Positions 29,462 through 30,893 of a stretch of 30,893 nt of DNA are shown here, one piece after another; positions within the stretch are counted from its first letter, which is position 1, and each line of letters opens with the position of its first letter. The stretch is from an uncultured Eubacteriales bacterium (GTDB taxonomy: Bacteria; Bacillota; Clostridia; Oscillospirales; Oscillospiraceae). The notes under the pieces are model-generated. The model worked only from the letters and a program-made list of their open reading frames with translations. It had not been told where the DNA came from and searched no databases. Position numbers and translations under genes: made by a program. The DNA is taken from contig UQGU01000026.1 in the NCBI GenBank assembly GCA_900540635.1, positions 1 to 30,893 on the forward strand, written 5' to 3'.

Positions 29462-30617
29462 TGTGACACGGAAAGAAGACTGCTGCGGCTGTGCCGCCTG
29501 CGTCCAGGTTTGCCCTAAAAGCTGCATCACCATGGTGCAGGATGCAGAAGGATTTGATTACCCCAAGGCAGATTCCGAGCAATGTATCTCCTGCGGCCTG
29601 TGTGAAAAGGTCTGCCCCGTCTCGCACGCTCAGGCGGAACCGGCAGGGGAGCCGAAGGCCTTTGCCGCCTACGGGCCAGATAAGGACCGGGCGGTGAGCT
29701 CCTCCGGCGGCATTTTCGCCCAGTTGGCCAGGCAAACCCTTGCCCAGGGCGGGCTGGTCTTTGGTGCTGCTATGGCAGAGGACGGCAAGGCCGCTGTTCA
29801 CATGGCAATCGACAGTGAAGGGGATCTGCCAAGGCTTCAGGGCAGCAAATACCTGCAAAGCCATATGGGAAATTGCTTCCGGCAGGCGGAAGAGGCACTG
29901 GAGGCCGGTCGGGCCGTGCTGTTCACAGGCACGCCCTGCCAGATTGAGGGATTGCTGCATTTTCTGGGCCGGGACTATGAAAATCTCGTAACGGCGGATG
30001 TGATCTGCCATGGCGTTCCCTCGGAAAAGCTCTGGCAAAAATACCTGGACTGCCAGCAGCGCCGCTATGGTTCCCGAGTTACCCGGGTATCCTTCCGGGA
30101 TAAGCGCCAGGGCTGGAAGAGCTTTTCCATGGCGCTGACCTTTGAAAATGGAAAACAATACGCGAAAAAGCTGTATTTCGATACCTATTTGCAGCTGTTT
30201 TTGCAGGATCTCTGCCTGCGGCCCAGCTGCTATAGGTGTCCCTCCAGAAAGCTGCACCGCAGAAGTGATCTGACCCTGGGGGATTTCTGGGGCTGCGACG
30301 TGGTGTGCCCGGACCTGGACGATGACACGGGGCTCTCCCTGGTCTTTGTCCATTCCGAAAAGGGGCAGCGCGCCTTTGATGCCCTGCCCTTGCAGACAAG
30401 ATCCGTTACCGTAGATCAGGCTCTGACGGCCAACAAGGCTATGATTCGTTCTCCCGCAAAGCCGCAGCAGCGGGAAGAGGTGCTCAGTGCGCTGGATACG
30501 CTGCCCCTGGAGCAGGTTGGCAAACGGTATCTTCGCAAGCTGCCCATGAAAGAGGCCATCCGGCTGTCCATCCCAACCCAGGTTATCCGGACGGCAAAGA
30601 AGCTGCTGAAACGGTAA
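29454..30617 (+). CDS. F420 hydrogenase/dehydrogenase beta subunit-type iron-sulfur protein
   Basis: A 387-residue protein. Two 4Fe-4S motifs lie at the N-terminus: CCGCAACVQVCP (about residues 10-21) and CISCGLCEKVCP (about 43-54). They are followed by the FrhB-like N-domain (SSSGGIFAQLA) and C-domain (FTGTPCQIEGL, VICHGVPS and the LGDFWGC motif). True F420-reducing enzymes are one branch; many homologues sit in polysaccharide loci with pyruvyl transferases and flippases, as here, where the reaction is unknown but probably reduces a sugar- or ketal-linked group. I chose the GTG at 29454, 7 bases after GAGGAGG. A hairpin at an insertion-sequence end follows. Confidence 0.87.
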   Translation: MVNVTRKEDCCGCAACVQVCPKSCITMVQDAEGFDYPKADSEQCISCGLCEKVCPVSHAQAEPAGEPKAFAAYGPDKDRAVSSSGGIFAQLARQTLAQGGLVFGAAMAEDGKAAVHMAIDSEGDLPRLQGSKYLQSHMGNCFRQAEEALEAGRAVLFTGTPCQIEGLLHFLGRDYENLVTADVICHGVPSEKLWQKYLDCQQRRYGSRVTRVSFRDKRQGWKSFSMALTFENGKQYAKKLYFDTYLQLFLQDLCLRPSCYRCPSRKLHRRSDLTLGDFWGCDVVCPDLDDDTGLSLVFVHSEKGQRAFDALPLQTRSVTVDQALTANKAMIRSPAKPQQREEVLSALDTLPLEQVGKRYLRKLPMKEAIRLSIPTQVIRTAKKLLKR

Positions 30618-30648
30618 AAAGCAAAGGCGTGACTTTTCCTGATATGCT

Positions 30649-30699
30649 ACCCCCATAAGAGACAGTGAAAGACAAAACTGTTTCTTATGGGGGTGTTTT
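30649..30699 (+). terminator. Hairpin at the insertion-sequence end, likely terminator
   Basis: ACCCCCATAAGAGACAG (30649-30665) pairs with CTGTTTCTTATGGGGGT (30678-30694), 17 pairs including one G-T, and GTTTTC follows. It probably ends the polysaccharide transcript and insulates the transposase from outside reading. Confidence 0.65.
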
Positions 30700-30700
30700 C

Positions 30701-30893
30701 GTGCCACAGCAACGAAAAATAACAGGAGAAAAAATATATATTGTGAGAGACTGTGCAGAGGGGAAGATTAGCTACACAGAAGCAGCAGCGCGGTGTGGCG
30801 TGGCGTTTGAAACCATGCGCAGATGGGTAAGTCGGTATTGCTCCACGGTTACGGTGTATTGTTCATATTCTGTTTTCGGGAATCTTTATGAAA
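30701..30893 (+). CDS. Transposase N-terminal helix-turn-helix part (partial)
   Basis: The GTG at 30701 follows GGGGGTG. The frame is open to the window end and reads MPQQRKITGEKIYIVRDCAE, then GKISYTEAAARCGVAFETMR and RWVSRY. This matches the N-terminal helix-turn-helix of IS3/IS150-type transposases or their first ORF. After residue 46 the sequence turns into CSTVTVYCSYSVFGNLYE, which does not look like the usual charged continuation. The copy may be interrupted or frame-shifted there, but too little is visible. Confidence 0.6.
   Translation, partial: MPQQRKITGEKIYIVRDCAEGKISYTEAAARCGVAFETMRRWVSRYCSTVTVYCSYSVFGNLYE

Larger units (their letters stand above)
30639..30893 (+). mobile_element. 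Left end of an insertion sequence (IS3-like), running off the window
   Basis: A terminal region begins near TGATATGCTACCCCC and contains a long hairpin, then a transposase reading frame. Only this end is visible. The exact terminus and target duplication cannot be set without the other end. Confidence 0.55.

Noticed and set aside
1..30893. CRISPR array, tRNA or rRNA genes
   Set aside because: I found no regularly spaced direct repeats, no cloverleaf with a TTC-type arm and no rRNA core sequence in the window.

Overview
The window looks like chromosomal DNA from an anaerobic, spore-forming member of the Clostridia, most likely the Oscillospiraceae/Ruminococcaceae. The reasons are the Gram-positive PolC replicase, the frr-uppS-cdsA-dxr-rseP-ispG-polC gene order, strong AGGAGG ribosome binding sites, a SpoIID-type spore protein, a CarD-like regulator, several small proteins of a type I associate with Clostridia, and a GC-rich base composition. 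This placement is inference from gene content; there is no rRNA or tRNA in the window.

Region 1 (1-10819): the start of a leftward glnS, then a rightward operon of essential genes from one good promoter: pyrH, frr, uppS, cdsA, dxr, rseP, ispG, polC. It joins UMP kinase and ribosome recycling with undecaprenyl-PP synthesis, CDP-diacylglycerol synthesis, two steps of the MEP isoprenoid pathway, a site-2 protease and the replicative polymerase. Many junctions overlap by 4 bp.

Region 2 (10820-17365): a more AT-rich repeat lipoprotein, uridine phosphorylase, a leftward pair (unknown protein and FlK-type thioesterase), a rightward membrane protein plus GIY-YIG protein, a leftward trio of small unknown proteins, and a rightward trio of YfcE-type phosphodiesterase, CoaX-like protein and membrane protein. 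The CoaX-like protein lacks the family's key aspartates. A free-standing structured RNA with its own promoter and terminator probably lies at about 17430-17627.

Region 3 (17622-22888): a leftward spore/peptidoglycan cluster (two peptidoglycan-binding proteins, one with a SpoIID-like domain, and two conserved unknown proteins), then rightward asnB and a CarD-like transcription factor.

Region 4 (about 22899-25944): a visibly AT-richer accessory island with a GNAT acetyltransferase, three different Nudix hydrolases, a truncated MobC-like relaxosome protein and a 450-base hairpin-rich stretch resembling an oriT region. Two sequence blocks at its left edge recur in inverted orientation at its right edge, so it may be a degraded mobile element.

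Region 5 (25952-30893): a HAD phosphatase (leftward), then a rightward surface-polysaccharide set (polysaccharide pyruvyl transferase family protein, Wzx-type flippase, F420 hydrogenase beta-type iron-sulfur protein), ending in the left end of an insertion sequence whose transposase runs off the window. I saw no CRISPR array, tRNA or rRNA.
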